Positions 10,324-20,619 of a stretch of DNA of 64,000 nt are shown here, one piece after another. How positions within the stretch are numbered: position 1 is the stretch's first letter; each line of letters opens with the position of its first letter. The stretch comes from Yersinia intermedia (GTDB lineage: Bacteria; Pseudomonadota; Gammaproteobacteria; Enterobacterales; Enterobacteriaceae), in NCBI RefSeq assembly GCF_900635455.1, contig NZ_LR134116.1, positions 3,472,001 through 3,536,000 on the forward strand. The letters run 5' to 3'. Both the position numbers and the translations under genes were made by a program. Under the pieces are notes generated by a model, which did no database searches, was not told the DNA's origin, and saw only the letters and a program-made list of their open reading frames with translations.

Positions 10324-10815
10324 TCAGTCGCGGAAGTTATTGAACTGGAATGGCTGCCCCAGATCAGCACCACGAATCAATGCCATGACGCTCTGCAAAT
10401 CATCACGCGCTTTGCCCGTTACCCGGACTTGTTCGCCCTGAATTTGTGCCTGAACTTTCAGCTTGCTGTCTTTAATCAGTTTAACCAGCTTCTTAGCCTG
10501 CACACTTTCGATCCCTTGTTTCAGCTTGGCTTCCACACTGTAGGTTTTACCACTGCGATCCATCTCTTCCGGGATCTCCAATGCAGCACCTTCAATGCCA
10601 CGCTTGCTCAATTGAGCGCGCAAAATATCCAGCAACTGCTCAACCTGAAAATCAGATTCGCTGACAACTTTGATACTTTCGTTCTTTTCATTTAACTCAA
10701 AACTGGCCGGAACATTACGAAAATCCCAACGGTTCGCCAGATCACGGGTGGCGTTTTCAACTGCGTTACGCACTTCCTGCATATCAATTTCAGATACGAT
10801 GTCGAAAGATGGCAT
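10324..10815 (-). CDS. yajQ: YajQ family nucleotide-binding protein
   Basis: Small cytosolic protein of 163 residues with two ferredoxin-like halves, matching E. coli YajQ along its length ([32 protein letters not shown]). Family members bind nucleotides including cyclic di-GMP. The open frame extends to 10881, but the ATG at 10815 has a strong GGAGGGAATA Shine-Dalgarno and the conserved N terminus. Divergent from panE across a gap that holds a complete ERIC. Confidence 0.95.
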   Translation of the reverse strand: MPSFDIVSEIDMQEVRNAVENATRDLANRWDFRNVPASFELNEKNESIKVVSESDFQVEQLLDILRAQLSKRGIEGAALEIPEEMDRSGKTYSVEAKLKQGIESVQAKKLVKLIKDSKLKVQAQIQGEQVRVTGKARDDLQSVMALIRGADLGQPFQFNNFRD

Positions 10816-10963
10816 ATTCCCTCCTCCTGATAAGATGACTGGCAAGCATAATAACCGCTTTATCCGCGCAGACAAAGCCAAGCCGCTGACAATTACGCAA
10901 CGAAGCCACTGTTATTAGCGGATCCGATTTGTTGTCAGCCCTGCGTTTAATGACCAAAAAGTC

Positions 10964-11091
10964 TATATCCCCGTCATACTTCAAGCTGCATGTACGTTGG
11001 CCGCGCTCAATCACCCCAGTCACTTACTGATGTAAGCTCTTAGGGGTCACTCACTTACCGCCTTCCTGCAACTCGAATTATTTAGGGTATA
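10964..11091. repeat. ERIC element
   Basis: A ~128-bp imperfect palindrome bounded by TATATCCCC and TTAGGGTATA. The core CACTTACTGATGTAAGCTC and the flanking CCTTCCTGCAACTCGAATTA match the ERIC/IRU family known from enterobacteria and abundant in Yersinia. It occupies the middle of the 336-bp gap 10816-11151 and ends 60 bp before panE. Confidence 0.9.
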
Positions 11092-11151
11092 ATCAAAGCA
11101 TAACACTTAGAAACAAGCAGTGTGCTTTCCGCTTACACCAAGGGGGTTTCA

Positions 11152-12063
11152 ATGAAAATTACTGTGCTTGGTTGCGGAGCTCTCGGGCAGTTATGGCTAT
11201 CAGCGCTGTATCAGCAAGGCCATGATGTACAAGGCTGGCTCCGTGTGCCACAGCCCTTTTGTTCGGTCAATGTTATTACGTTAAGCAATGAGGCGTTCAA
11301 TCAGAACCTGCCGACTAACGATCCCGAGCATTTGTCGAAAAGTGAATTACTACTGGTGTGTTTAAAGGCGTGGCAAGTGTCCAGCGCCGTCATCGCCCTA
11401 TTACCCAAGCTCAACCCTGAGTGCAAGATTTTACTGCTGCATAATGGTATGGGGACTGAGGAGGAGCTTCCGCATAATGAGTATACATTTCTGCATGGTG
11501 TAACCACCCATGCAGCCCGACATGACGGCAACACGATTGTCCATGTCGCTAGCGGTATTACTCATATTGGCCCAACCACCCCAACGGCAATAGATATCAG
11601 CCATCTGGCCGATGTATTGCATCAGGCGTTGCCGGATGTCGCCTGGCATAACGATATATCCGCCGCTTGTTGGCAAAAACTGGCGGTAAACTGTGTAATT
11701 AACCCACTCACTGGCCTATATAACTGCCGCAATGGTGACTTGCAGCGTTACCCGGAGCTGGTTACCCGTTTATGTGCCGAGGTAGCCAGTGTGATGGAGA
11801 TGGAGGGCTACCACACTTCCACCAGCAGTCTTTTAAGCTATGTTAACGATGTCATTCAGAGTACCGCAGATAATATCTCATCGTTATTGCAGGATTTACG
11901 CTGCCAGCGGCATACCGAGATAGATTATATTACCGGCTATTTACTGCAGCGCGCACGCAATCACGGTATGACGTTACCGGAAAATGCTCGGCTGTATGAT
12001 TTAATCAAACGGAAGGAAAATGAGTATGAGCGTATCGGCGCTGGTTTGCCTGGCTCCTGGTAG
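11152..12063 (+). CDS. panE: 2-dehydropantoate 2-reductase
   Basis: NADPH-dependent ketopantoate reductase of the pantothenate/CoA pathway, 303 residues, the E. coli length. The Rossmann fingerprint GCGALGQLW is at the N terminus. The catalytic lysine lies in [20 protein letters not shown] near residue 175. The ATG at 11152 follows AGGGGG at good spacing and gives the standard MKITVLG start; the frame opens 30 bp earlier without support. The 3' end overlaps yajL. Confidence 0.96.
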   Translation: MKITVLGCGALGQLWLSALYQQGHDVQGWLRVPQPFCSVNVITLSNEAFNQNLPTNDPEHLSKSELLLVCLKAWQVSSAVIALLPKLNPECKILLLHNGMGTEEELPHNEYTFLHGVTTHAARHDGNTIVHVASGITHIGPTTPTAIDISHLADVLHQALPDVAWHNDISAACWQKLAVNCVINPLTGLYNCRNGDLQRYPELVTRLCAEVASVMEMEGYHTSTSSLLSYVNDVIQSTADNISSLLQDLRCQRHTEIDYITGYLLQRARNHGMTLPENARLYDLIKRKENEYERIGAGLPGSW

Positions 12064-12622
12064 TGAAGAGACTGAGGCGGTCACCACTATTGATGTTCTG
12101 GTGCGCGCCGGTATCAAGGTAACAACCGCCAGTGTCGCCAGTGATGGGGCATTGGAAATTGTCTGTTCGCGCGGTGTCCGGTTGCTGGCAGATACCCGTT
12201 TAGTGGATGTGGCGGATCAGAAATTTGATGTGGTCGTCCTGCCTGGCGGCATAAAAGGTGCGGAATGTTTTCGCGATAGCCCACTGTTGATTGCCACTGT
12301 GCGTCAAACCCATAATGAAGGGCGATTGGTGGCCGCCATTTGCGCCGCTCCCGCCTTGGTGCTTGAGCATCATAATTTGTTCCCTGTCGGCAATATGACC
12401 GGCTTCCCGGCGCTGAAAGATAAAATCGATGCCACTAAATGGATGGATCAGCGGGTGGTCTATGATCGACGGGTGAATTTGGTCACCAGCCAAGGGCCAG
12501 GTACCGCCATCGATTTTGCACTGAAGATCGTATTTTTGCTGCTAGGAAGGGAAAAGGCAGAAGAGATCGCCTGGCAGTTGGTGCTGCCACCGGGGATTTA
12601 TAACTATACCCTTCGGACTTGA
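12026..12622 (+). CDS. yajL: DJ-1/PfpI family protein YajL
   Basis: Cytosolic DJ-1 superfamily protein of 198 residues, linked in E. coli to oxidative-stress protection and chaperone or deglycase activity. Two ATGs (12020 and 12026) are possible. The GGAAGGA site is only 2 bp from the first and 8 bp from the second. The second also gives the E. coli-like MSVSALVC start and places the nucleophile in AAICAAP at Cys106 and the partner glutamate at Glu15, as in E. coli. It overlaps the end of panE by 38 bp, so the two are probably cotranscribed. Confidence 0.94.
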   Translation: MSVSALVCLAPGSEETEAVTTIDVLVRAGIKVTTASVASDGALEIVCSRGVRLLADTRLVDVADQKFDVVVLPGGIKGAECFRDSPLLIATVRQTHNEGRLVAAICAAPALVLEHHNLFPVGNMTGFPALKDKIDATKWMDQRVVYDRRVNLVTSQGPGTAIDFALKIVFLLLGREKAEEIAWQLVLPPGIYNYTLRT

Positions 12623-12644
12623 AGCCGCAGGGTTGGTTAGCTAC

Positions 12645-12796
12645 GCGCAGTAGCCGTTAACTCCCCCCAACGAGGCGTAGCGAGCAAAATCAGTCTGGTG
12701 GGTGCGCCCAGCGCACAGCCAACGGAGCGTACACGTAGTACGTGACGGCGGCGAGCACTGCGCAAGCCCAGAATGGCAAAGCGCAGTAGCCGTCAA
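12645..12796. repeat. GC-rich intergenic repeat element with direct-repeat ends
   Basis: The 16-mer GCGCAGTAGCCGTYAA occurs at 12645-12660 and again at 12781-12796. Between them are palindromic pieces such as GTACACGTAGTACGTGAC and short GC-rich repeats (GGCGTAGCGAG, GGCGGCGAGCACTGCGC). It is not ERIC and codes for nothing obvious. It fills the convergent gap between yajL and thiI. It looks like one of the small interspersed repeats of yersiniae, but the family assignment is uncertain. Confidence 0.5.
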
Positions 12797-12807
12797 TTAT
12801 TCAAAAA

Positions 12808-14259
12808 CTAAGGGCGGTACACTTTTACGTTTGTATACCCCTGCTCACGCAAATAAAGCGCCTGCAAACGGCTCATCACACCGCGATCGCAATACAGTAG
12901 ATAGCTCTTGCTCTGATCCAAATCGGCAAATTGCGAACTCAGTTTATAGAACGGTAGCGCACGGACTTCAATCCCGTCCAGCTTCAGTGGCTTTTCTTCC
13001 TGCTCATCGGGAGCACGAATATCCAGCAGCACATCGGTATCGGCCAACTCTGCAACCGTTTCAACTTCAACTACCTGTTCGCGGCTTTGTTCGGCAATTT
13101 CGCGAATATCAACGTTTTTAGCTTCGCTGACGACTCGGTCCAGAATAGAGAAATCAAAGTGGGACTCCTCTTCTTCAATCTTGGCTTTGACCGCTTTCAC
13201 CGTCGGGCTTTTCGAAATCACGCCACAATATTCCGGCATGGTTTTTGCGAAATCTTCAGTGCCGATATGCCGCGCCAGATTAATGATGTGTTCTTTGTCA
13301 TGGGATATCAGCGGGCGTAAAATTAGGGTATCTGAAGCATTATCAATTAAACGCAGATTGGTTAATGTCTGGCTGGAAACCTGCCCCAGCGCTTCACCGG
13401 TAACCAGTGCCTGCACACCATAACGTTCCGCAACCTGAGATGCTGCTCGCACCATCATGCGCTTGAGTACTACGCCCATCTGACCGTCTTCGACTTTTTC
13501 GAGGATTTCGCCAACAACCGGTTCAAAATCAATAGCAACAAAACGTACCCGGTGGGAGCTACCAAAACGGCTCCACAGATAATGAGCCACCTGTTTAACA
13601 CCAATTTCGTGGGCGGAGCCACCGAGATTGAAGAAGCAATAGTGTACACGGCAACCACGGCGCATGAGCATATAGCTGGATACGCCTGAGTCAAAACCGC
13701 CTGAAATCAGCGATAACACATCCTCCTGCGTACCGATCGGGAAGCCCCCCAACCCTTCATGGCGCGCCTTAATCAGCGTCAGTTTGTCCTGATCGACTTC
13801 CAGATGCACCGTGACCTGAGGGTGACTCAGCTTTACTTTAGCGCTTTCAATATGTTGATTCAGACCGCCACCGACGTATCGCTCAACATCACCAGACGAA
13901 AACTCATGCTTGCCACGGCGCTTCACCCGCACACAGAAGGTTTTCCCGATCAGTGTCTCGCGATAAGCTTCCAGCGTCTGCTCAAAAATATTGTGCATAT
14001 CGGTGTAGCTGCGATCTTCTACTTCGAGAATATGGTGAATCCCCGGCACGCGGGTCAGCGCATCACAGATAACCGGGCCAAGATTGTCATCTTTGGTACG
14101 AATTTCAATATGATCCCAATGACGGACTACCGCAAGGGTATCGTCCTCAAGGTTTTTCAGTACATTGCGAATATTCGTAGTGAGGATCTTAATGAAGCGC
14201 AATCGCACAGATTGACTCTTGATGGTGATTTCTGGGAACAATTTAATGATAAACTTCAT
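12808..14259 (-). CDS. thiI: tRNA 4-thiouridine synthase / thiamine thiazole sulfur transferase ThiI
   Basis: 483 residues (E. coli 482). The N-terminal ferredoxin-like and THUMP domains bind tRNA. The central PP-loop ATPase carries [12 protein letters not shown] near residue 185. A C-terminal rhodanese domain has the persulfide cysteine in [13 protein letters not shown] near residue 456. ThiI moves sulfur from IscS to uridine 8 of tRNA and to thiamine thiazole synthesis. It is divergent from xseB; the ~300-bp gap between them holds no other gene. Confidence 0.97.
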   Translation of the reverse strand: MKFIIKLFPEITIKSQSVRLRFIKILTTNIRNVLKNLEDDTLAVVRHWDHIEIRTKDDNLGPVICDALTRVPGIHHILEVEDRSYTDMHNIFEQTLEAYRETLIGKTFCVRVKRRGKHEFSSGDVERYVGGGLNQHIESAKVKLSHPQVTVHLEVDQDKLTLIKARHEGLGGFPIGTQEDVLSLISGGFDSGVSSYMLMRRGCRVHYCFFNLGGSAHEIGVKQVAHYLWSRFGSSHRVRFVAIDFEPVVGEILEKVEDGQMGVVLKRMMVRAASQVAERYGVQALVTGEALGQVSSQTLTNLRLIDNASDTLILRPLISHDKEHIINLARHIGTEDFAKTMPEYCGVISKSPTVKAVKAKIEEEESHFDFSILDRVVSEAKNVDIREIAEQSREQVVEVETVAELADTDVLLDIRAPDEQEEKPLKLDGIEVRALPFYKLSSQFADLDQSKSYLLYCDRGVMSRLQALYLREQGYTNVKVYRP

Positions 14260-14559
14260 GGCGGTCTTTAGTTGTCTGGTTATGGAGTGATGGCGCTGCT
14301 ATTGATAGCAACAGTCAAAGGCTTTAGCGAAAACATGCAAGCCGAGGAGTATATCACTATATGACGTGCCACTGCGTACTAAAAACCCGACTTAAACGTC
14401 ACGATTTCCCCTTCATTATCCGCTAGAATAGCCGGTAATAATTTTTTGGCCCGAATGTGATTGATATGGTGAGTCACTCTTAGAGAAAACCTCATTAGCA
14501 GGACTGGGTTACGCACCATCAATGTCACGTTTCATAAAAATATCGAGTCGAATAGCACT

Positions 14560-14814
14560 ATGCCGAAAAAAGCCGCAACACCAGAAACCAAAGCGACCAG
14601 TTTTGAGACATCGCTCAGCGAACTGGAACAGATTGTGACCCGCCTGGAGTCCGGTGAATTACCGCTGGAAGAGGCGTTAAACGAATTCGAACGGGGTGTA
14701 CAACTGGCCCGTCAGGGGCAGCAAACCTTGTTACAAGCCGAACAACGCGTGCAAGTTCTTCTCAGTGATGATGTAGATGCACCGTTGGCACCTTTTACCC
14801 CGGATGCTGAGTAG
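14560..14814 (+). CDS. xseB: exodeoxyribonuclease VII small subunit
   Basis: 84 residues; the family signature [26 protein letters not shown] is visible (split here only by reading). It forms helical bundles that pack on XseA in exonuclease VII, which degrades single-stranded DNA from both ends. The start has only a weak ribosome site. ispA begins 4 bp after the stop, the standard xseB-ispA-dxs arrangement. Confidence 0.95.
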   Translation: MPKKAATPETKATSFETSLSELEQIVTRLESGELPLEEALNEFERGVQLARQGQQTLLQAEQRVQVLLSDDVDAPLAPFTPDAE

Positions 14815-14818
14815 CCTT

Positions 14819-15739
14819 ATGTCTATCGCCCACTCATCTGCTGATTTTCAGCAGCAACTTGCGGCTCATCAACAACGGGTCAATCAGGCACTGCTTGATT
14901 TTATTGCTCCGCTACCCTTTGGTGACAGCGACTTAGTTGCCGCCATGCGTTATGGTGCTGTGCTCGGCGGTAAGCGGCTGCGCCCTTATCTGGTTTATGC
15001 CACCGGTCAAATGTTTGGTCTGTCGCTGACGAATTTAGATGCCCCTGCGGCTGCAATTGAATGTATCCATGCCTATTCATTAATTCATGATGATTTACCG
15101 GCCATGGATGACGATGATTTACGCCGTGGCCAGCCGACTTGCCATGTGAAATTTGGTGAGGCCAATGCCATTCTGGCGGGGGACGCACTGCAAACGCTCG
15201 CGTTCTCTATTCTGGCTGAAGCGAATATGCCCGATGTGGCAAATAAAGATCGCTTGTCGATGATTGCTGAATTAGCTAAGGCCAGCGGTGTTGCGGGGAT
15301 GTGTGGGGGCCAGGCATTGGATCTGGAAGCCGAAGCGCGCCAGATTTCACTGACCAATCTTGAACAGATCCACCGCTATAAAACCGGTGCATTGATCCGC
15401 GCGGCAGTTCGCCTCGGTGCATTGGCGGCAGGGGCTCCAGGGCGCAGGGCTCTACCGTTACTTGATCGTTACAGTGAGGCCATTGGTCTGGCCTTTCAGG
15501 TTCAGGACGATATCTTAGACGTTATCGGCGATACAGCTACAATTGGTAAGCGTCAGGGATCAGACCAGCAACTCGGCAAAAGCACTTATCCGGCACTGCT
15601 GGGATTAGACAATGCCAAGGCCAAAGCACTGGATTTGTATCAGGAAGCGCTCAGCGCCCTGAATGCCTTGTCAGAGCAATCCTATAACATAACGCCGTTG
15701 CAGGCGTTAGCCTGTTTTATTATTGAGCGTGATAACTAG
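14819..15739 (+). CDS. ispA: farnesyl diphosphate synthase
   Basis: Class I prenyl transferase, 306 residues, condensing IPP with DMAPP/GPP to FPP for quinones, undecaprenyl phosphate and heme o (made by the CyoE in this window). The two aspartate-rich motifs are intact: DDLPAMDDDD near residue 90 and DDILDVIGD near residue 230. The frame opens 42 bp upstream within xseB; the ATG at 14819 gives the family N terminus. Confidence 0.96.
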   Translation: MSIAHSSADFQQQLAAHQQRVNQALLDFIAPLPFGDSDLVAAMRYGAVLGGKRLRPYLVYATGQMFGLSLTNLDAPAAAIECIHAYSLIHDDLPAMDDDDLRRGQPTCHVKFGEANAILAGDALQTLAFSILAEANMPDVANKDRLSMIAELAKASGVAGMCGGQALDLEAEARQISLTNLEQIHRYKTGALIRAAVRLGALAAGAPGRRALPLLDRYSEAIGLAFQVQDDILDVIGDTATIGKRQGSDQQLGKSTYPALLGLDNAKAKALDLYQEALSALNALSEQSYNITPLQALACFIIERDN

Positions 15740-15862
15740 AAATAGACTGATCGTTAATAAACGCTGATATACCCCAAGAACTTAATGTTGCTGTCAGGTA
15801 AAGCGAACCACCTTGCCGCAACAGGTTCCAAGGTATGCACCCACTTTTGATATGAGCATCGA

Positions 15863-17722
15863 ATGAGCCTTGATATAGCCAAATACCCGACATTGGCACT
15901 TGCACAGAATCCTGAAGAACTGCGCATGCTGCCGAAAGAAAGCCTGCCGAAGTTATGTGATGAACTACGGCAGTATTTGCTTGCATCCGTCAGCCGCTCC
16001 AGTGGGCACTTTGCTTCCGGGCTGGGCGTGGTCGAGCTAACTGTCGCGTTGCATTACGTCTACAAGACACCTTTTGATAGTCTGGTGTGGGACGTAGGCC
16101 ATCAAGCTTATCCGCACAAAATATTGACGGGTCGCCGTGAACAGATCGGGACGATTCGCCAGAAAGATGGTTTACATCCTTTCCCTTGGCGTGGTGAAAG
16201 TGAATATGATGTGCTCTCTGTTGGTCATTCCTCAACCTCAATCAGTGCGGGCCTGGGGATGGCTGTCGCAGCGGAACGGGAAGGTAAAGGGCGGCGTACG
16301 GTTTGTGTTATCGGTGACGGTGCTATTACGGCGGGCATGGCTTTCGAAGCCATGAACCATGCCGGTGATATTCACTCCGACATGCTGGTTATTCTCAACG
16401 ATAATGAAATGTCTATCTCAGAAAATGTCGGTGGCTTGAACAATCATCTGGCTCAGTTATTATCGGGTAAGCTCTATGCCAGCCTGCGTGAAGGCGGCAA
16501 AAAGGCATTTTCTGGCTTACCACCGATTAAAGATCTGCTGAAACGGACTGAAGAGCACCTAAAAGGGATGGTGGTGCCAAGTACCTTATTCGAAGAATTA
16601 GGCTTCAATTATATTGGCCCGGTTGATGGGCACGATGTACAAGCATTGGCACAAACGTTGAAAAACATGCGTGACCTAAAAGGCCCGCAACTGCTGCACA
16701 TCATGACTAAAAAGGGCAAAGGCTACGCACCGGCTGAAAAAGATCCGATTGGCTGGCATGCAGTGCCGAAGTTTGATCCCGCCGCGGGTACTTTACCGAA
16801 AAGCCAGGGTAACCTGCCGACTTATTCCAAGATTTTTGGTGAATGGTTATGTGAAACCGCCGCCAAAGACAGCCAGTTAATGGCCGTCACCCCTGCCATG
16901 CGCGAAGGCTCTGGCATGGTGCGTTTCTCTCGTGAATACCCTCAGCAATATTTCGATGTGGCTATCGCTGAGCAACATGCAGTGACCTTTGCCGCTGGGT
17001 TGGCAATCGGGGGCTACAAACCGATTGTGGCTATCTACTCAACTTTCCTGCAACGGGCATATGACCAACTGATCCATGATGTTGCCATCCAGAACCTACC
17101 CGTGCTGTTTGCTATTGACCGTGGTGGTCTGGTGGGGGCTGATGGTCAAACCCATCAGGGTGCGTTTGACCTCTCATTCATGCGCTGCATTCCAAATATG
17201 GTCATCATGACCCCAAGCGATGAAAATGAGTGCCGTCAGATGCTTCACACCGGTTATCACCACAATGGCCCTGCGGCGGTACGTTATCCACGTGGCAACG
17301 GCACCGGTGCCGACCTGAAACCGTTAGAGATCATGCCGATAGGTAAAGGGATTGTGCGCCGCGAAGGTGAAAAGATTGCCATATTGTGCTTCGGTACTTT
17401 ACTGGCTCAAGCACAACTTGTCGCCGATAACCTTAATGCCACCTTGGTAGATATGCGTTTTGTGAAACCACTGGATGAGGCGCTGGTACTGGAAATGGCT
17501 GCCAGCCATGAGGTATTGGTTACCGTGGAAGAGAACGCCATTATGGGGGGGGCTGGTAGCGGTGTGAATGAATTGCTGATGGCGAAACGCCAATTGGTAC
17601 CGGTACTGAATCTCGGTTTATCGGACAGTTTTGTGCCACAAGGTGAACAAGAGGAAATGCGCGCTGAGTTTGGGCTAGATGCTGCGGGTATACAGCGCCA
17701 AATCGAAGCCTGGCTGGCTTGA
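15863..17722 (+). CDS. dxs: 1-deoxy-D-xylulose-5-phosphate synthase
   Basis: Thiamine-diphosphate enzyme of 619 residues (E. coli 620), first step of the MEP isoprenoid pathway, also feeding thiamine and pyridoxal synthesis. The TPP/Mg site [15 protein letters not shown] lies near residue 150, and the catalytic glutamate lies in [13 protein letters not shown] near residue 370. It is 123 bp downstream of ispA; in that gap 15767-15806 looks like a decayed left arm of an ERIC. Convergent with pgpA. Confidence 0.97.
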   Translation: MSLDIAKYPTLALAQNPEELRMLPKESLPKLCDELRQYLLASVSRSSGHFASGLGVVELTVALHYVYKTPFDSLVWDVGHQAYPHKILTGRREQIGTIRQKDGLHPFPWRGESEYDVLSVGHSSTSISAGLGMAVAAEREGKGRRTVCVIGDGAITAGMAFEAMNHAGDIHSDMLVILNDNEMSISENVGGLNNHLAQLLSGKLYASLREGGKKAFSGLPPIKDLLKRTEEHLKGMVVPSTLFEELGFNYIGPVDGHDVQALAQTLKNMRDLKGPQLLHIMTKKGKGYAPAEKDPIGWHAVPKFDPAAGTLPKSQGNLPTYSKIFGEWLCETAAKDSQLMAVTPAMREGSGMVRFSREYPQQYFDVAIAEQHAVTFAAGLAIGGYKPIVAIYSTFLQRAYDQLIHDVAIQNLPVLFAIDRGGLVGADGQTHQGAFDLSFMRCIPNMVIMTPSDENECRQMLHTGYHHNGPAAVRYPRGNGTGADLKPLEIMPIGKGIVRREGEKIAILCFGTLLAQAQLVADNLNATLVDMRFVKPLDEALVLEMAASHEVLVTVEENAIMGGAGSGVNELLMAKRQLVPVLNLGLSDSFVPQGEQEEMRAEFGLDAAGIQRQIEAWLA

Positions 17723-17828
17723 TAACAACTTAATTTACACAGATTGAGCCAAGGCCAACCACTCCTACAACCGCTCCGGTGGCTCGCGCCACTACGACCC
17801 GAACGGAGTGTTTCCCTTGGTTCGAATT

Positions 17829-17855
17829 TCACCTGCAACTTGAAAGATGGCCACA
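17829..17855. repeat. orphan ERIC right-arm fragment
   Basis: CACCTGCAACTTGAAAGATG here repeats exactly the right arm of the complete ERIC that starts immediately afterwards. This suggests a tandem insertion or a partly deleted older copy. Confidence 0.6.
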
Positions 17856-17981
17856 CATACCCTATAGATTTCAAGGTGCAGGAAGGCGGCAAGTAAGTGC
17901 ATCCCGATGAGCTGACATGAGTCAGTGATTCGGGTAAGCGAATGAAGCCAACACACCTGCAACTTGAAAGATGACTGGTAT
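17856..17981. repeat. ERIC element between dxs and pgpA
   Basis: ~126 bp from ATACCCTATAG to GACTGGTAT with core CCCGATGAGCTGACATGAGTC and AGTGATTCGGG. It ends on the first base of the pgpA stop codon, so the pgpA coding end abuts the repeat directly. Confidence 0.88.
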
Positions 17982-18478
17982 CAGTAGAACAGATCTGCTG
18001 GCCAGTAATGCCCCACAACAAAAATAATCGCGGCAGCAATCACCCCAGCAATAATGTCGTCAATCATGATCCCCATGCCACCATGGACATTGCGATCAAA
18101 CCAGCGAATCGGCCACGGCTTCCAGATATCGAAAACTCGGAACGCGACAAAACCCGCTGCAACCCATTGCCAATGATTGACGGGCAATGCCATCAGAGTG
18201 ATCCACATGCCGACAAATTCATCCCAAACGATACTGCCATGGTCATGAACCTGCATATCTTTGGCGGTACGATGACAAATATAGACACCAATACAGATGC
18301 TGAACATCACAGCCAAAGAATAAAGCTGCCACGGTAGCTGGATCAATAACAGCCAGAATGGGATCGCCGCAATTGACCCCATGGTACCGGGCGCCCACGG
18401 TGATAAACCACTACCAAAACCGGTTGCCAGCAAATGCCAAGGATTGGTTAACCGCAAACGGCGTTTGGCTTCATCCAT
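17981..18478 (-). CDS. pgpA: phosphatidylglycerophosphatase A
   Basis: Inner-membrane phosphatase that dephosphorylates phosphatidylglycerol phosphate to phosphatidylglycerol. 165 residues, with conserved [22 protein letters not shown] and [15 protein letters not shown]. The frame opens at 18541, but the ATG at 18478 matches the E. coli N-terminal region and overlaps the thiL stop by 8 bp, which implies translational coupling. The N terminus is a few residues shorter than in E. coli (172). Confidence 0.95.
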   Translation of the reverse strand: MDEAKRRLRLTNPWHLLATGFGSGLSPWAPGTMGSIAAIPFWLLLIQLPWQLYSLAVMFSICIGVYICHRTAKDMQVHDHGSIVWDEFVGMWITLMALPVNHWQWVAAGFVAFRVFDIWKPWPIRWFDRNVHGGMGIMIDDIIAGVIAAAIIFVVGHYWPADLFY

Positions 18479-19460
18479 GGGATTTACCTGTTGAGAAGTG
18501 ATCAAAACCACGAAAATCCAGTTGTATGGCCTTACCTTCACGGAAGAATTTAACGCCTTCCGATTGCGGGCCTACCTGTCCAATACAAGTATAGCTTGCA
18601 CCGGTGTTACTGAGCGCGACATCTAGTGCACCACGATTTATCTCAGGTACGGTAAAGCACAACTCATAATCTTCGCCGCCACTCAACGCCCAGCGTAGAG
18701 CCTGTTCAGCGTCAACCTGGCGTGTTAGCGCATCAGAGTATGGCAAGGCATCTAATTCAATACGTGCCCCACAATTGCTCGCTTTCAGGATATGTTGCAG
18801 ATCGGAGATCAGCCCGTCGGAGATATCGATGGCGGAGCTGGCAAGGTCGCGCAATGCCTGCCCTTGCAGCACGCGAGGTTGGGGCCGCAAATGACGATGA
18901 ATTAATGCAGACCGATCTGTTTCGTTATCAACTCGCAACACATTTTGCAAAATCGCCAGCCCTGCGGCGCTGTCACCCAGCGTGCCGGTAACATAAATCC
19001 AGTCACCAATTCGCGCACCAGCCCGGGTCAATGCCCGCCCTTCCGGTACCAAACCTTGGATGGTCAGCGTTAGACTCAATGGCCCACGAGTAGTATCACC
19101 ACCAATCAGTTGCATACCGTAATAATTAAGTTGATCAAATAAACTATCACTGAATGCCTGCAACCAGTCTTCATTTATACTTGGTAGGGTTATAGCAAGA
19201 GATAACCAGGCAGGATCGGCACCCATCGCAGCTAAATCGCTAAGGTTTACCGCTAAACATTTGTAACCAAGATCGGCCGGATCGATATCCGGTAGGAAGT
19301 GAACACCGGACACCAGCGTATCCGTACTGATGGCCAAAAGCTGTTTTTCTGCCACTGTAAGAAGTGCGCAGTCGTCTCCAATACCCAGCTCCACATCACG
19401 GCGATTACTTCTAAACCGGTCAAAGTAGCGGGCAATGAGGTCAAATTCGCCACATGCCAT
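18471..19460 (-). CDS. thiL: thiamine-monophosphate kinase
   Basis: 329 residues, PurM/AIR-synthase-like fold. It phosphorylates thiamine monophosphate to the active diphosphate, the cofactor of Dxs encoded nearby. Metal and nucleotide residues are visible in GIGDDCALL near residue 27 and [14 protein letters not shown] near residue 70. Overlaps pgpA at its 3' end. Upstream on the same strand lies nusB, with a hairpin between them. Confidence 0.96.
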   Translation of the reverse strand: MACGEFDLIARYFDRFRSNRRDVELGIGDDCALLTVAEKQLLAISTDTLVSGVHFLPDIDPADLGYKCLAVNLSDLAAMGADPAWLSLAITLPSINEDWLQAFSDSLFDQLNYYGMQLIGGDTTRGPLSLTLTIQGLVPEGRALTRAGARIGDWIYVTGTLGDSAAGLAILQNVLRVDNETDRSALIHRHLRPQPRVLQGQALRDLASSAIDISDGLISDLQHILKASNCGARIELDALPYSDALTRQVDAEQALRWALSGGEDYELCFTVPEINRGALDVALSNTGASYTCIGQVGPQSEGVKFFREGKAIQLDFRGFDHFSTGKSHG

Positions 19461-19486
19461 AATACAATTCCAGGAGTGTTTACCGA

Positions 19487-19523
19487 TATATGATTAAGGC
19501 CGAGAACCGGCCTTAATCATATC
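19487..19523. other. hairpin between nusB and thiL
   Basis: ATATGATTAAGGCCG / CGGCCTTAATCATAT form a 15-bp near-perfect stem with a 5-nt loop. No T-run on the minus strand follows directly (plus-strand flank ACCG). It could partly separate thiL-pgpA from the rib-nusB transcript. Confidence 0.55.
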
Positions 19524-19570
19524 CCTCTTCACTTGACACGGTGCTAGCCGTGCCAATGACTTTGGGTATA

Positions 19571-19987
19571 TTATTTCTTTTTACGTACTGTTGGAGCCAC
19601 TTTATCCAGCACGCCGTTTACGAATTTATGACTATCTTCCGCACCGAAAGTCTTGGCCAGTTCGATCGCTTCATTGATTGCCACTTTATAAGGGACATCA
19701 TCACGTTTGCTCAGTTCAAACAGTGCAATACGCAGAATCGCTCTTTCAACCTGACCTAATTCCTCGAGCTGGCGGGAAAGAAAAGGTGCCATTAACGCAT
19801 CCAAAGATGTGGCATTAACTGCGACCCCGGACAGCAATTCGCGAAAATAGGAGATGTCTACATCTTTGACATCCTGCTCCGACAGGAACTGTAATTCAAC
19901 ATCAGCGATGTCGTTTTTAGACAACTGCCAAGAGTAAAGCGCTTGAACAGCGCACTCACGAGCGCGGCGACGAGCAGCAGGTTTCAC
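19571..19987 (-). CDS. nusB: transcription antitermination factor NusB
   Basis: 138 residues, all-helical RNA-binding protein that with S10/NusE binds boxA and takes part in rRNA antitermination. Matches E. coli NusB throughout ([44 protein letters not shown]). The start is GTG at 19987, preceded by AAGGGGA. Directly downstream of ribH with a 25-bp gap, the usual order. Confidence 0.97.
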   Translation of the reverse strand: MKPAARRRARECAVQALYSWQLSKNDIADVELQFLSEQDVKDVDISYFRELLSGVAVNATSLDALMAPFLSRQLEELGQVERAILRIALFELSKRDDVPYKVAINEAIELAKTFGAEDSHKFVNGVLDKVAPTVRKKK

Positions 19988-20012
19988 GTAATTCCCCTTA
20001 ACTTAACTAAAT

Positions 20013-20483
20013 TCAGCCTTTAATAGCTTTGATTACATTAATCATTTCAAGTGCGGTCAGGGCAGCTTCTGCGCCTTTATTACCCGCTTTAGTACCAGCA
20101 CGCTCAATAGCCTGCTCAATACTTTCTGTGGTCAGCACACCGAAAGCGACAGGAATATCGCTGTTCATGGCTACACTTGCCAAGCCAGAACTCGCTTCAC
20201 CAGCAACATATTCAAAATGCGCAGTTCCCCCACGGATAACCGTACCCAGCGCAATTACCGCATCGTAACGATTTGTTTTTGCTAATACATTGGCAACTAG
20301 CGGCAACTCATAGGCACCCGGCACCCAAACAACAGTAATGTTGTCATCAGCTACCTGACCAATGCGCTTCAGGGCATCAATTGCACCTTCCAGCAGGCTG
20401 TCGTTGATAAAGTTGTTAAAACGCGCAATTGCAATCGCCACGCGGGCATTAGGAGTAGCAACAACACCTTCGATAACGTTCAT
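20013..20483 (-). CDS. ribH: 6,7-dimethyl-8-ribityllumazine synthase
   Basis: 156 residues, the E. coli length. It condenses the RibD/RibC product with dihydroxybutanone phosphate in riboflavin synthesis. Motifs [22 protein letters not shown] and [14 protein letters not shown] form the active site. The frame opens at 20543, but the ATG at 20483 gives the family N terminus and follows AGGAAAG. Called ribE in some E. coli nomenclatures. Confidence 0.97.
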   Translation of the reverse strand: MNVIEGVVATPNARVAIAIARFNNFINDSLLEGAIDALKRIGQVADDNITVVWVPGAYELPLVANVLAKTNRYDAVIALGTVIRGGTAHFEYVAGEASSGLASVAMNSDIPVAFGVLTTESIEQAIERAGTKAGNKGAEAALTALEMINVIKAIKG

Positions 20484-20619
20484 AGCTTTCCTCAATATGG
20501 GTTCATACCCCGCAGGGGGGCGGATTCTATCATATTCTTTCACGTCCCGCCCCTGCGCATTTACAAAACGCTCGGCAAGGCGATGATTGAGCTTTGGGAA
20601 TTTCTGCCAGAGAATTCAA

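Noticed and set aside
15767..15806. Decayed ERIC left arm between ispA and dxs
   Set aside because: TATACCCCAAGAACTTAATG and the following bases resemble an ERIC left arm, but core and right arm are not recognisable; mentioned only in the dxs entry.
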